Shown here piece by piece: positions 5,572 through 5,812 of a stretch of 5,812 nucleotides of DNA. The translations under genes and the position numbers were made by a program. Numbering within the stretch: position 1 is the first letter of the stretch; every line of letters begins with the position of its first letter. Below the pieces are notes generated by a model that saw nothing but the letters and a program-made list of their open reading frames with translations, ran no database searches and had not been told where the DNA came from. The DNA comes from Desulfobacterales bacterium (GTDB lineage: Bacteria; Desulfobacterota; Desulfobacteria; Desulfobacterales; C00003060), in contig JAUWMM010000142.1 of the NCBI GenBank assembly GCA_030613145.1, positions 1 to 5,812 on the forward strand, in the 5' to 3' direction.

Positions 5572-5624
5572 ATAAGAAACTAAAGAATTTGACACATATT
5601 CAACAGTGGGTTAGTAATACATGT

Positions 5625-5812
5625 ATGCCTAGATTAGCCAGATTAGATGCACCCGGAGTATTACATCATAAAATGATCCGGGGTATAGAGCGTCGAAAGA
5701 TATTTAGAAGCAATAAAGACCGTGATGATTTTATTGAACGCTTATCCATCATCTTACCTGAAAGCAATACATATTGTTATGCCTGGGCCTTGCTTAGCAA
5801 CCATGCCCATTT
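5625..5812 (+). CDS. REP-associated tyrosine transposase (RAYT, Y1/IS200-like), N-terminal part
   Basis: The frame from ATG 5625 stays open to the window end, giving 62 residues and a partial codon. The sequence begins MPRLARLDAPGVLHHKMIRG, then IERRKIF...DRDDFIERL, and reaches the HUH motif H60-A-H62 in LLSNHAH. This is the characteristic start of the Y1_Tnp family of single-strand transposases; the catalytic Tyr would lie downstream, outside the window. An upstream ATG at 5621 is out of frame and stops at once. No strong Shine-Dalgarno is seen (GTGGG is the best). The gene lies outside the inferred element and is likely part of the older host locus, with a REP-like repeat in its leader. Confidence 0.88.
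   Translation, partial: MPRLARLDAPGVLHHKMIRGIERRKIFRSNKDRDDFIERLSIILPESNTYCYAWALLSNHAH

Larger units (their letters stand above)
5295..5624. other. Non-coding stretch: element right end and RAYT leader
   Basis: No gene is seen. In order it holds a weak hairpin after recombinase C (5313-5336), the right direct repeat (5429-5444) that marks the inferred end of the element, an A+T-rich stretch of about 100 bases, the right arm of the long-range inverted repeat (5549-5571), and the leader of the transposase gene. A TTGACA hexamer at 5589-5594 is a possible -35 box, but no good -10 follows at proper spacing. Confidence 0.45.

Noticed and set aside
5589..5618. Sigma-70 promoter for the RAYT gene
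   Set aside because: TTGACA is a good -35, but the best -10 (TAGTAA) is poor and would put the transcript start almost on the start codon.

Overview
This window looks like accessory DNA from a Gram-negative environmental bacterium. Desulfobacterota (Deltaproteobacteria) is the best guess, made only from remembered resemblance of the RAYT transposase, the small zinc-finger protein and the CHC2-finger protein to proteins common there; the sequence itself does not prove it. All credible genes lie on the + strand.

Layout. (1) 1-396 is the 3' part of a gene for a TIR-like domain protein with a WxxxE motif, cut by the window edge. It is followed at 418-476 by a short imperfect palindrome that resembles an integron attC site. 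(2) 510-5444 is a putative 4.9-kb mobile element bounded by an exact 16-bp direct repeat. It carries a small CxxC...CxxxxC zinc-finger gene (840-1301), a 0.5-kb non-coding stretch with repeats spaced exactly 70 bp apart, and a tight four-gene operon (1803-5294). The operon holds a CHC2/DnaG-type zinc-ribbon protein and three different tyrosine recombinases in tandem, with the stop/start codons abutting or overlapping at every junction. The trio matches the organisation of RIT (recombinase-in-trio) elements. (3) 5625-5812 is the N-terminal part of a REP-associated (IS200-like, Y1/HUH) transposase that runs off the window.

How the parts may work together. The three recombinases keep nearly complete catalytic sets and are probably made from one mRNA, as expected for proteins acting together on the element ends. 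The CHC2 protein is translated directly before them and may be a DNA-binding accessory factor (inference). A 14-bp motif, TTATGTTGyGwGTy, occurs four times around the two ends and could be a recognition sequence. If the element is removed between its direct repeats, the flanks rejoin into a unit of about 165 bp with inverted ends lying just upstream of the RAYT gene. The element may therefore have inserted into a REP/MITE-like unit.

The most unusual points are the zinc-ribbon gene fused into a RIT-like operon, a long hairpin that buries the GTG start of the first zinc-finger gene, and 70-bp-spaced DNA repeats that resemble a motif encoded in that gene's own tail.
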